Of a stretch of 64,000 nt of DNA, positions 53,703 to 62,566 are shown one piece after another. This DNA is from Pseudomonas putida (GTDB lineage Bacteria > Pseudomonadota > Gammaproteobacteria > Pseudomonadales > Pseudomonadaceae): NCBI RefSeq assembly GCF_028682635.1, contig NZ_JANHLK010000004.1, positions 1 through 64,000 of the forward strand, in the 5' to 3' direction. Within the stretch, counting starts at the first letter, position 1, and each line of letters begins with the position of its first letter. A program made the position numbers and the translations under genes. The notes under the pieces were generated by a model, which made no database searches, had not been told where the DNA came from, and saw only the letters and a list, made by a program, of their open reading frames with translations.

Positions 53703-55097
53703 TTACAGATGCGATTCGGCGTATTCGGCCAGGATCGAACGTGGCACCCCTTGCAGGGTGATGTGCACCCCGTTCGGGAAGTCCTTGAAGCGTTCAGTCA
53801 GATAGGTCAGCCCGGAGCTGGTCGCGGACAGGTAAGGGGTGTCGATCTGTGCCAGGTTGCCCAGGCACACTACTTTTGAACCGGCACCGGCACGGGTGAT
53901 GATGGTTTTCATCTGGTGCGGCGTGAGGTTCTGGCATTCGTCGATCAGGATCAGGCTCTGTTGGAAGCTGCGGCCCCGGATGTAGTTGAGGGATTTGAAC
54001 TGCAACGGCACTTTGCTGAGGATGTAGTCGACGCTGCCATGGGTGCTTTCGTCATCCATGTGCAAGGCTTCGAGGTTGTCGGTGATGGCGCCCAGCCAAG
54101 GCTCCATTTTTTCCGCTTCGGTGCCGGGCAGGAAACCGATCTCCTGGTCCAGGCCTTGCACGCTGCGGGTGGCGATGATGCGGCGGTAGCGCTTGCTGAC
54201 CATCGTCTGTTCAATGGCCGCGGCCAGCGCGAGGATGGTTTTACCCGAGCCTGCGGCACCGGACAGGTTGACCAGGTGGATGTCCGGATCGAGCAAGGCA
54301 TACAGCGCCAGGCTCTGATAGATGTCCCGCGGCTTGAGGCCCCAGGCTTCCTGGTGCAGCAGCGGTTCCTGGTGCAGGTCCAGGATCAGCAGCTTGTCCT
54401 CCTCGATCTCCTTGATCCAGCCAACGAACCCCTGCTCGTCGATGATGAACTCGTTGATATGCACTGCGGGCAGATTGTCGATCAGCTGTACCTGATGCCA
54501 GGTGCGGCCGTGGTCCTGGCGGGTTTCGACCTTGCTCACGCGGTCCCAGAAGGAGCCGGTCATGTTGTGGTAGCCATTAGGCAGCAGCGATACGTCGTCG
54601 ACCAGTTGGTCGGTGCTGTAGTCCTCGGCCGCGATCCCGCAGGCGCGGGCCTTGAGACGCATGTTGATGTCTTTGGTGACCAGCACCACGGGCTTCTGTG
54701 GGTCCCGCGCGTGCAGGTCGATCAATTGGTTGATGATTTTGTTGTCGTTCAGGTGCTCGGGCAGAATCAGGTTCGGCTCGGCGTGCTTGCTCATCAGAAT
54801 TGACAGCAAGCCCTTGGGTCCGCTCTTGCCCCGCTGGATCGGCACACCCTGCTCGACGTCCTCGGGTGAGGCATCGCCCAGGGTCTTGTCGATCAGCCGG
54901 ATGGCCTGGCGGCATTCGGCGGCAACGCTGTGATGCCCGCTCTTGAGCTTGTCGAGTTCCTCAAGCACGGTCATCGGGATCGCGACGTGGTGTTCTTCGA
55001 AGTTAAGCAGCGCGTTTGGATCGTGAATCAATACGTTGGTATCGAGTACATAAAGGATTGGCTGGTTGGAAGAAGAGCTACGTCCGTGATCATCCAT
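53703..55097 (-). CDS. PIN-domain PhoH-like ATPase
   Basis: 464 residues. N-terminal PIN nuclease domain (YVLDTNVLIHD, VLEELDKLK, VTKDINMRLKA). C-terminal PhoH ATPase domain with Walker A GAAGSGKT and Walker B LILIDECQN. The PhoH2-type arrangement is linked to RNA unwinding and cleavage. The 55098-55432 gap upstream holds its promoter; no other gene was seen there. Confidence 0.92.
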   Translation of the reverse strand: MDDHGRSSSSNQPILYVLDTNVLIHDPNALLNFEEHHVAIPMTVLEELDKLKSGHHSVAAECRQAIRLIDKTLGDASPEDVEQGVPIQRGKSGPKGLLSILMSKHAEPNLILPEHLNDNKIINQLIDLHARDPQKPVVLVTKDINMRLKARACGIAAEDYSTDQLVDDVSLLPNGYHNMTGSFWDRVSKVETRQDHGRTWHQVQLIDNLPAVHINEFIIDEQGFVGWIKEIEEDKLLILDLHQEPLLHQEAWGLKPRDIYQSLALYALLDPDIHLVNLSGAAGSGKTILALAAAIEQTMVSKRYRRIIATRSVQGLDQEIGFLPGTEAEKMEPWLGAITDNLEALHMDDESTHGSVDYILSKVPLQFKSLNYIRGRSFQQSLILIDECQNLTPHQMKTIITRAGAGSKVVCLGNLAQIDTPYLSATSSGLTYLTERFKDFPNGVHITLQGVPRSILAEYAESHL

Positions 55098-55432
55098 ACT
55101 CGGTCACCTTTGTGGGAGCCAGTCGACGCAATACCTTGGCGGTGCTGCGCCTCGAAGTGACTACCGAATACACCTGCGGGGACTCAAGTGTTCTGCATAC
55201 ATGCGGGTCTTGGGAGACGCCACCTGTGTTGCAGGTTTCGGCGGTCTGTCTTCGTAATACTCCAAAACCCATGACAGAAAAAAGTACTTTGACGCTTTTT
55301 TGAAGTTTATTTTTCAGAATGACCAATAACACTTGGCGGACTGCCATCACCCGTTTACAGTCGGAAGTCAACCTGCAGCAAAATCACCTCTAAAATCGCC
55401 TTTCACCCAATGTTTACGGGCTTTGGCGGTTT

Positions 55433-56557
55433 TCAGCGAAATCCCTCCTGACAGTCTTCCCACCCGATCCCGCTTTGCGCCGTTTGTGTGATCAGCCAGG
55501 GCAACGCCGTTTTCACCCCCTCCTGCTTCACATTGAAATTGATCACCCCGTGGCGCCATAGCAGCATCAGGGTCAGCACCCGTTGCGCACTCTGGCTGCC
55601 CTTGAGCTTGCCCGCACCGTCCTGGGCATCGATATCCCACAGGGCGACCTGCAAGCCCTGGGCCTTGAAGAAAGCGGCGGCGTCGGCGCGGCGCTGGCCA
55701 TCGGGCGGGCGAAACAGCGGCACGAAGTTCTCCGGCAGCTTGCTTTTGGCCAGCTCGACGCTGCGGCGTACCGAGTCCTGCCAGTCCTGCCAGTGGCTGT
55801 GGGAGCGAAATTCCCAGCCCTGCACGCCGATGCACTGGGTTGACCAGGTCGACTGCAGGCTAGCCACCGAGCGCTCGTTTAAACGGGCCTGGAGGTCCTT
55901 GCCGAGCACGAAGAAGGTGCCACTGAGGTTGGCCTTGCGCAGGTACTCGGCAATCCAGTCGGTATTGTCCGGCGTGGCATTGGCGGCGCTGTCGAAGGTC
56001 ATTAGAAACAGCCGATCATGCATGCCGTCGCCATTGCGTTCATAGTCGCCAAAACGATCGACTTCGCTGCTGGTTTGCGGGAACAGCGCCGCCTTGCGCA
56101 GTTGCTCATCCAGGTACTGGGTGTGGAACAGGCGACTCGGCTCGGACCATCGGGTGTAGTAGCTGTCCTCGCTGAGCTGGAACTTGCCGGCCTGCTCGCG
56201 CAAGGTGGCCATGTCCTCGACCAGGAAACAGAAGGAGGCGTCCTGGTCGCAACTCTGCTGAGCGAAGTTGTAGTTGGCCAGCAGGCGTTGCCACAGGCGC
56301 TGGCGAACCCGATTGACCGACTCCAGGTTGATGGTGCGCAAGCCAAGGCGTTGCGCCAGCGCCGCCTCGTCCAGGGCTTCACTGGCCAGCAGCACCCGGG
56401 CGAACATGAGGATTTCGGCCCGCGAGGCGACATCGAACAGGGTCGGGTTGTCGAGTTTTTCCGGCCAGGTGCTGCGATCCAGCGTTGCTACTTCACCGGG
56501 TGCCGCGATGGCGCCGAAGCTAAATAGCCAGATCGAGATGAGAAAAACGATGCGCAA
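55433..56557 (-). CDS. Exported polysaccharide-deacetylase-like protein
   Basis: 374 residues from TTG 56557 with GGAGA about seven bases upstream; an upstream non-ATG start is possible. Signal peptide cleaved near AIA|AP. A helical N-terminal region of about 160 residues precedes a NodB-like fold: LFLMTFDSAAN, GTFFVLGKDL, EFRSHSHWQDW, VPLFRPPDGQRR. The usual TFDD is TFDS and the HxxxH motif is HSH, so metal binding and activity are doubtful. Function unknown. Confidence 0.75.
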   Translation of the reverse strand: MRIVFLISIWLFSFGAIAAPGEVATLDRSTWPEKLDNPTLFDVASRAEILMFARVLLASEALDEAALAQRLGLRTINLESVNRVRQRLWQRLLANYNFAQQSCDQDASFCFLVEDMATLREQAGKFQLSEDSYYTRWSEPSRLFHTQYLDEQLRKAALFPQTSSEVDRFGDYERNGDGMHDRLFLMTFDSAANATPDNTDWIAEYLRKANLSGTFFVLGKDLQARLNERSVASLQSTWSTQCIGVQGWEFRSHSHWQDWQDSVRRSVELAKSKLPENFVPLFRPPDGQRRADAAAFFKAQGLQVALWDIDAQDGAGKLKGSQSAQRVLTLMLLWRHGVINFNVKQEGVKTALPWLITQTAQSGIGWEDCQEGFR

Positions 56558-56603
56558 TGGGAAGTCTCCATAACCGGGCCCGGGCGGCACTATATCGCGG
56601 GGA

Positions 56604-56749
56604 GATCAAAAGATCGCAGCCTCGCTCCGCGAGACAGCTCCTACAGGGGGGGCTGTTCCGAGTTCAAGCCAACCCGCTCCCGGGTACGGTCCATTTTCAA
56701 GCCAACCCGGTCCCGTAGGAGCTGTCTCGCGAAGCGAGGCTGCGATCTT
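56604..56749. repeat. Long inverted REP-type pair with an internal direct duplication
   Basis: gatcaaaagatcgcagcctcgc at 56604 is matched by gcgaggctgcgatctt ending 56749, with cagctcctaca/gtaggagctg next to each arm. Between the arms TTCAAGCCAACCCG occurs twice (about 56661 and 56697). Confidence 0.75.
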
Positions 56750-56844
56750 GTCCCATGACGCCACCGATCACCTATCGCACCGATAGCTGGAGTCAACACG
56801 GTCAACCCCCTAGAATCGCCGCCACGATTAAAGGAGACGACTTC

Positions 56845-57624
56845 ATGCTGACGGTGATTTCCCCCGCCAAGACCCTCGATTACGAAACGCCGCCGGCGAC
56901 CCAGCGCTTTACCCAGCCGCAATACCTCGACCATTCCCAGGAGCTGATCCTGCAGCTGCGCGAGCTGACCCCGGCGCAGATCAGCGAACTGATGCACGTT
57001 TCCGACAAGATCGGCGGGCTCAACGCCGCCCGCTTCGGCAGCTGGACACCCGCCTTCACCCCGGCCAACGCCAAGCAGGCCTTGCTGGCGTTCAAGGGCG
57101 ACGTCTACACCGGGCTCAATGCGCAAACTTTCAGCGAAGCCGACTTCGACTACGCCCAGCAACATCTGCGCATGCTCTCCGGCCTGTATGGCCTGCTGCG
57201 TCCCCTCGACCTGATGCAGCCGTACCGTCTGGAAATGGGCACCAAACTGGCCAATGCCCGGGGCAAGGACCTGTATGCCTTCTGGGGTACGCGGATCAGC
57301 GAATGGCTGAACGAAGCCCTGGCCGACCAGGGCGATGACGTGCTGCTCAACCTGGCGTCCAACGAGTATTTCTCGGCGGTCAAGCGCAGCGCCTTGAACG
57401 CACGCATCATCAACACCGAGTTCAAGGACCTGAAGAACGGTCAGTACAAGATCATCAGCTTCTACGCGAAAAAGGCCCGGGGCATGATGAGCCGCTTCGT
57501 CATCGAAGAACGCATCAACGACCCGCAAGCCCTCAAGCAGTTCGATGTTCAGGGCTATCGCTACAGCGCCGAACAGTCTAAACCGGACAACCTGGTGTTC
57601 CTGCGCGACCACGCACCAGAGTAA
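56845..57624 (+). CDS. yaaA: Peroxide stress protein YaaA
   Basis: 259 residues from ATG 56845 with AAGGAG upstream. [17 protein letters not shown] at the start, [36 protein letters not shown] and [11 protein letters not shown] are YaaA/DUF328 signatures. The E. coli protein lowers free iron and protects DNA during peroxide stress. Confidence 0.95.
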   Translation: MLTVISPAKTLDYETPPATQRFTQPQYLDHSQELILQLRELTPAQISELMHVSDKIGGLNAARFGSWTPAFTPANAKQALLAFKGDVYTGLNAQTFSEADFDYAQQHLRMLSGLYGLLRPLDLMQPYRLEMGTKLANARGKDLYAFWGTRISEWLNEALADQGDDVLLNLASNEYFSAVKRSALNARIINTEFKDLKNGQYKIISFYAKKARGMMSRFVIEERINDPQALKQFDVQGYRYSAEQSKPDNLVFLRDHAPE

Positions 57625-57699
57625 ATCAACGGGTCGGCGCACGACCTTCCAACTCCCCTCGTGCGCCCCCACTGATCCCCTCGAAATCCCTCGCTTTTT

Positions 57700-58045
57700 T
57701 CGTCATTTTTATGACGCCAAAATACCACCTGTCAATTTTCTAACTTTAGTTTCACTCGACTTCGATCATTTTTTTCAGTAGTGGCACCGAAAAAAATTAT
57801 CGATAGTGGCAAAAAACTATCCCCTCCAATAATCCGCCTATATATAAAGGGCGAAACGGCAAGTGCTATCAATTTGAGAGCAGTGCCATCTTTGACAATA
57901 TTTCAAGAAATTTCAGATTTCGTGATGAGCGGGCCGGAACTATGTCCAGATGCACCGCTCATACCACCGGTAACGATTCTCGCCGTGGATGTACGAGATA
58001 ACTTACGCAGATCAGGGAACCATGTAGTGAAGTTGCAATACTAAC
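57700..58045. other. AT-rich non-coding block upstream of algD
   Basis: This part is far richer in A and T than its surroundings (runs such as tatatataaaggg and aaaaaaattatcgatag). TAGTGGCA followed by an A run occurs at about 57780 and 57805. An 87-residue ORF (57781-58044) has no ribosome site and no family I know. Together with 58046-58315 it forms the long algD upstream region, where alginate regulators bind in other pseudomonads. Confidence 0.5.
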
Positions 58046-58315
58046 TTCCACTGACTACCCCCCCCTGATTTGGGCAACACCAGAACGCACAGGAGATACG
58101 CACCATTAATATCCCCTGCAAGGCCAAGGCCGCGTCCCTATAAACGTGCTCACCCGGGCACCAAAACGCTTGATCTACGGGCTTTCGGCCTGACATCGAG
58201 CGTGCAGGAACATTGCACGAACTTCTTCTGAACAGAGGACGCGCTGCATAACAGGGCAAGTCATAACAACAAGGCCTAGTTGCGCACACCTTGAGTGCAC
58301 TTATTTAGACACTCG

Positions 58316-58343
58316 GAACTTTTATGCCAGCACGCGGTATTGT
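58316..58343 (+). promoter_or_regulatory. Candidate AlgU (sigma-22) promoter of algD
   Basis: The -35 GAACTT at 58316-58321 is followed after 16 bases by TATTGT at 58338, a poor match for the TCTGA-type -10. Known algD promoters in Pseudomonas use GGAACTT with AlgU, and this one is about 118 bp before the start codon. Confidence 0.6.
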
Positions 58344-58401
58344 CGCGCCTGCCAGGCGTAACTTCCGCGTGCACTATAACCGCTGAACACCATTAACTCC
58401 G

Positions 58402-58414
58402 GCCATCTAATGGC
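58402..58414 (+). promoter_or_regulatory. Inverted repeat in the algD leader
   Basis: GCCAT-CTA-ATGGC, a perfect 5-bp inverted repeat 24 bases before the algD start. It may be a site for a regulator such as AmrZ or a small leader hairpin; I cannot decide from sequence. Confidence 0.35.
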
Positions 58415-58438
58415 TTGATCAACACTGAGGTAAATGCG

Positions 58439-59755
58439 ATGCGCATCAGCATATTTGGTTTGGGTTACGTAGGCGCTGTCTGTGCCGGCTGCCTGTCTGC
58501 ACGGGGCCATGACGTCGTTGGCGTCGATGTTGCCAAAGACAAGATCGATATGATCAATGCCGGCAAATCGCCGATTGTTGAACCAGGCCTGGGCGAACTT
58601 CTGGCCCAGGGTATCCAGACCGGTCGCCTGCGTGGCACCACCAACTTCGCCGAGGCCATTCGCGACACCGACCTGTCGATGATCTGCGTCGGTACGCCGA
58701 GCAAGAAGAACGGCGATCTGGAACTGAACTACATCGAAGCCGTGTGCCGCGAGATCGGTTTTGTCCTGCGTGACAAGACCACCCGCCACACCATCGTGGT
58801 TCGCAGCACCGTGCTGCCAGGTACCGTGGCCAACGTGGTGATCCCGATTCTCGAAGACTGCTCCGGCAAGAAGGCCGGCGTCGATTTCGGTGTTGCCGTG
58901 AACCCTGAGTTCCTGCGCGAAAGCACCGCCATCGCCGACTACGACCAGCCGCCAATGACCGTCATCGGCGAGTTCGACAAGGCCTCGGGCGACGTTCTGC
59001 AATCGCTGTACGAAGAACTCGACGCACCGATCATCCGCAAGGACATCGCCGTTGCCGAGATGATCAAGTACACCTGCAACGTGTGGCACGCCACCAAGGT
59101 GACCTTCGCCAACGAGATCGGCAACATCGCCAAGGCCGTCGGCGTCGATGGTCGTGAAGTGATGGACGTGGTCTGCCAGGACAAGACCCTGAACCTGTCC
59201 CAGTACTACATGCGCCCGGGCTTCGCCTTCGGCGGTTCCTGCCTGCCCAAAGACGTGCGTGCCCTGACCTACCGCGCCGGCTCCCTGGACGTGGAAGCAC
59301 CGCTGCTCAACTCGCTGATGCGCAGTAACGAGTCCCAGGTGCAGAACGCCTTCGACATCGTTTCCAGCCACGACAAACGCAAAGTCGCCCTGCTGGGCCT
59401 GAGCTTCAAGGCCGGCACCGACGACCTGCGCGAAAGCCCGCTGGTGGACCTGGCGGAAATGCTGATCGGCAAGGGCTACGACCTGAGCATCTACGACAGC
59501 AACGTCGAATACGCCCGCGTTCACGGCGCGAACAAGGACTACATCGAGTCGAAGATCCCCCACGTCTCGTCCTTGCTCAACGCCGACTTCGACGAAGTGA
59601 TCAACAACTCCGACGTGATCATCCTCGGCAACCGTGACGAGAAATTCCGCGCCCTGGTGCAGAACGTTCCACACGGCAAGCAGGTGATCGACCTGGTCGG
59701 CTTCATGTCCAAGGCCACCAGCGTGACTGGCCGGACTGAAGGCATTTGCTGGTAA
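58439..59755 (+). CDS. algD: GDP-mannose 6-dehydrogenase
   Basis: 438 residues from ATG 58439 with GAGG eight bases upstream; an ATG at 58434 is out of frame. NAD site ISIFGLGYVGAVCAGCL, catalytic Cys in FAFGGSCLPKD, and KYTCNVWHATKVTFANE. It makes GDP-mannuronate, the committed step of alginate synthesis. First gene of the alginate operon. Confidence 0.96.
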   Translation: MRISIFGLGYVGAVCAGCLSARGHDVVGVDVAKDKIDMINAGKSPIVEPGLGELLAQGIQTGRLRGTTNFAEAIRDTDLSMICVGTPSKKNGDLELNYIEAVCREIGFVLRDKTTRHTIVVRSTVLPGTVANVVIPILEDCSGKKAGVDFGVAVNPEFLRESTAIADYDQPPMTVIGEFDKASGDVLQSLYEELDAPIIRKDIAVAEMIKYTCNVWHATKVTFANEIGNIAKAVGVDGREVMDVVCQDKTLNLSQYYMRPGFAFGGSCLPKDVRALTYRAGSLDVEAPLLNSLMRSNESQVQNAFDIVSSHDKRKVALLGLSFKAGTDDLRESPLVDLAEMLIGKGYDLSIYDSNVEYARVHGANKDYIESKIPHVSSLLNADFDEVINNSDVIILGNRDEKFRALVQNVPHGKQVIDLVGFMSKATSVTGRTEGICW

Positions 59756-59769
59756 AGCAGCCATAAGCG

Positions 59770-59832
59770 ACAAGCTTCAAGCGGCAAGTAACAGCTCTTC
59801 ACTTGCAGCTTGAAGCTTGGAGCTTGCAGCTG
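59770..59832. repeat. AGCTTGAAGCTTG repeat array between algD and alg8
   Basis: acaagcttcaagcg, then gcagcttgaagcttggagcttgcagc. Same unit as 52041-52067. It can fold in the algD-alg8 intercistronic region and may affect mRNA stability. Confidence 0.6.
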
Positions 59833-59863
59833 ACTTCAGGCAACTGACTTTAGGATTCCGATT

Positions 59864-61345
59864 ATGCACAGGCTAAAGCACGGCCTACTCCAGGCCGCCG
59901 GTTGGCTGTTCTACCTGAGTTTATTGATGGGCATCGCCATGGCGCTGCCTGTGTCCACGTTCGACTCCGAGTCGAAGGACTTCATTTTCCTGATCGGTAT
60001 CGTCGGTATCTGGCGCTACTCGATGGGTGCCACGCACTTTCTGCGCGGCATGCTGTTCCTGTACGTGGTCTACCCGCACCTGCGGCGCAAAGTGCGCAAG
60101 CTGGGCAAGGCGGCGGACCCGTCCCATGTATTTTTGATGGTCACCAGTTTTCGTATCGATGCGCTGACCACCGCGCAGGTCTACAGCTCGGTGATCCGCG
60201 AAGCGATCGACTGCGAGCTGCCAACCACCGTGGTCTGCTCCATCGTTGAAATGTCCGATGAACTGCTGGTCAAGAGCCTGTGGAACCGGATGAACCCGCC
60301 TGCCCGGGTCAAGCTCGACTTCGTGCGCATTCCCGGTACCGGCAAGCGCGACGGCCTGGCCTACGGTTTCCGCGCCATCTCCCGCCACCTGCCGGATGAC
60401 CGCGCCGTGGTGGCCGTGATCGATGGCGACACCGTGCTTGGCGAGGGCACAGTGCGCAAGACCGTGCCGTGGTTCCAGCTGTTCGGCAACGTCGGCGGCC
60501 TCACCACCAACGAGTTCTGCGAAGTGCGCGGCGGCTACATCATGAGCGAATGGCACAAGCTGCGTTTCGCCCAGCGCCACATCAACATGTGCTCGATGGC
60601 CCTGTCCAAGCGCGTGCTGACCATGACCGGGCGCATGTCGGTGTTCCGTGCCACCGTGGTCACCAACCCGGAATTCATCGCCGACGTTGAAAGCGACTCG
60701 CTGCAACACTGGCGCCTGGGTCGTTTCAAATTCCTCACCGGTGACGACAAGTCGAGCTGGTTCAGCCTGATGCGCCTGGGCTACGACACCTTCTACGTGC
60801 CGGACGCGGCGATCAACACCGTCGAGCATCCGCCTGAGAAGAGCTTCATCAAGGCCAGCCGCAAGCTGATGTTCCGCTGGTACGGCAACAACCTGCGCCA
60901 GAACTCCCGGGCCCTCGGCCTTGGGGTCAAACGCCTCGGTGCGTTCACCTCGGTGGTGCTGTTCGATCAGCGCGTGTCGATGTGGACCTCCCTGCTGGGC
61001 TTGACCGTGGCGCTGATCGCCAGCTTCAAGTACGGCACCGCGTTCATCCTGGTGTACCTGCTGTGGATCGGCATCACCCGCCTGATCCTGACCCTGTTGC
61101 TGTCCTGCTCCGGTCACCGGATCGGCCCGGCTTACCCGGCGATTCTCTATTACAACCAGATCGTCGGCGCGCTGGTGAAGATCTACGTGTTCTTCCGCCT
61201 CGACCAACAGTCCTGGACTCGCCAGCCCACTTCCCTGACCCGTGATCTCGCCAGCTTTCAACGTTGGTTCAACACCTGGTCGTCTCGGACCATGACCTTC
61301 TCCGCCGGCAGCATTTTTGTCGCCGTGCTGCTGATGATGGTCTGA
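59864..61345 (+). CDS. alg8: Alginate polymerase, glycosyltransferase family 2
   Basis: 493 residues. Two N-terminal helices, a cytoplasmic GT-2 domain with the [11 protein letters not shown] (DxD) and [16 protein letters not shown] (TED/QxxRW-like) motifs, and several C-terminal membrane helices. It adds mannuronate from GDP-mannuronate and extrudes polymannuronate, together with Alg44. Confidence 0.94.
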   Translation: MHRLKHGLLQAAGWLFYLSLLMGIAMALPVSTFDSESKDFIFLIGIVGIWRYSMGATHFLRGMLFLYVVYPHLRRKVRKLGKAADPSHVFLMVTSFRIDALTTAQVYSSVIREAIDCELPTTVVCSIVEMSDELLVKSLWNRMNPPARVKLDFVRIPGTGKRDGLAYGFRAISRHLPDDRAVVAVIDGDTVLGEGTVRKTVPWFQLFGNVGGLTTNEFCEVRGGYIMSEWHKLRFAQRHINMCSMALSKRVLTMTGRMSVFRATVVTNPEFIADVESDSLQHWRLGRFKFLTGDDKSSWFSLMRLGYDTFYVPDAAINTVEHPPEKSFIKASRKLMFRWYGNNLRQNSRALGLGVKRLGAFTSVVLFDQRVSMWTSLLGLTVALIASFKYGTAFILVYLLWIGITRLILTLLLSCSGHRIGPAYPAILYYNQIVGALVKIYVFFRLDQQSWTRQPTSLTRDLASFQRWFNTWSSRTMTFSAGSIFVAVLLMMV

Positions 61346-61381
61346 CCGCCCCCTTATTGAATTAACCAGGAAATCGCCCAT

Positions 61382-62551
61382 ATGAATACCGCCGTCAACG
61401 CCAACGTAGTGCATGAATCCGAAGCCCAGCGCCAACACGCCCGAGTGAAAATCCCGGCCAAGCTGCGTTTCTTCGGCCCTGACCGTACGCCGGTCGAAGC
61501 GCGAGTGATCGACCTGTCCGCCGGTGGCCTGGCCTTCAATGCCGGGCAACTGCCACTGAAGATCGGCGACAAGTACAAGGCCCGCCTGCAATTCGTCATC
61601 GACAACCTCGGCCTGGCCATGGACGTGGAATTGCAGGTGCGCTCCCATGATCGCGAGACCGGTCGTACCGGCTGCCAGTTCCAGAACCTGGAACCACAGG
61701 ACATCTCGACCTTGCGCCACCTGATCACTTCGCACCTGGCCGGCGACATCGTCACCATCGGTGAAGTGCTGGCGACCCTGCAGCGCGACAACTTCACCAA
61801 GGCGCGCAAGATCAAGGACGGCGGCCACGGCATGAGCGCGTTCGGGCGCATGAAAGCAGTGACACTCAGCCTGGGGGTTTTCGTCGTCGGCCTGGCGGCG
61901 TTCGGCTTCATCTTCAAATCGGTGTACGGCATGTACTTCGTCAGCCACGCCCAGGCCGGCCTGGTCAGCGTGCCGGGCGTGAACATCACCATGCCCCGCG
62001 ACGGCACCGTGCAGAGCCTGGTGAAAGGCGATGGCGTCGCTGCCAAAGGCGCACCGCTGGCGACCTTCAGCACCAGCATGCTCGACGTGCTCAAGGGTCA
62101 CCTGGAAGACGATCAACTGGCCCCGGCCAAGGTTGAAGAGCTGTTCGGCAAGCAGATGACCGGCACCCTGACCTCGCCGTGCGATTGCACCGTGGCCCAG
62201 CAAATGGTCGCCGACGGTCAGTACGCCAGCAAAGGCGACGTGATCTTCCAACTGGTGCCACGCAATACCGAAGCCAACGTCGAGGCGCGCTTCTCCTATC
62301 GCCAGTTCGGCGACGTTCTGCCAGGCACCCCGGTGCGCTTCCAGATCGCCGGCGAAGACAAGACCCGCACCGGCAAGATCGTCAGCAGCACCAGCCTGAA
62401 AAGCGCCGACCTGTCATCCGACATCCGCGTCCTGATCCAGCCTGACGAAGCCCTGGACAGCAGCCTCGCCGGCCGTCCGGTGGAAGTGAACAGCGACCGT
62501 GGCCCGAACCTGAACTGGCTGATCGACAAAGCCATGGCTGCTGGTCTGTAA
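61382..62551 (+). CDS. alg44: Alginate co-polymerase with a PilZ domain
   Basis: 389 residues. PilZ domain at the N-terminus with c-di-GMP motifs RQHAR and DLSAGGLAF, one membrane helix at about 158-178, and a periplasmic HlyD-like part (VSVPGVNITMPRDGTVQSLV). It activates Alg8 on binding c-di-GMP and links to the periplasmic scaffold. 15 bp before algK. Confidence 0.95.
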   Translation: MNTAVNANVVHESEAQRQHARVKIPAKLRFFGPDRTPVEARVIDLSAGGLAFNAGQLPLKIGDKYKARLQFVIDNLGLAMDVELQVRSHDRETGRTGCQFQNLEPQDISTLRHLITSHLAGDIVTIGEVLATLQRDNFTKARKIKDGGHGMSAFGRMKAVTLSLGVFVVGLAAFGFIFKSVYGMYFVSHAQAGLVSVPGVNITMPRDGTVQSLVKGDGVAAKGAPLATFSTSMLDVLKGHLEDDQLAPAKVEELFGKQMTGTLTSPCDCTVAQQMVADGQYASKGDVIFQLVPRNTEANVEARFSYRQFGDVLPGTPVRFQIAGEDKTRTGKIVSSTSLKSADLSSDIRVLIQPDEALDSSLAGRPVEVNSDRGPNLNWLIDKAMAAGL

Positions 62552-62566
62552 CCGGAGGACATGCAC

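Noticed and set aside
57781..58044. 87-residue ORF in the AT-rich block before algD
   Set aside because: No ribosome site, no recognisable family, and the composition is that of regulatory DNA.
59921..62251. 776-codon minus-strand frame across alg8 and alg44
   Set aside because: His/Gly/Gln-rich antisense shadow of two well-identified genes.
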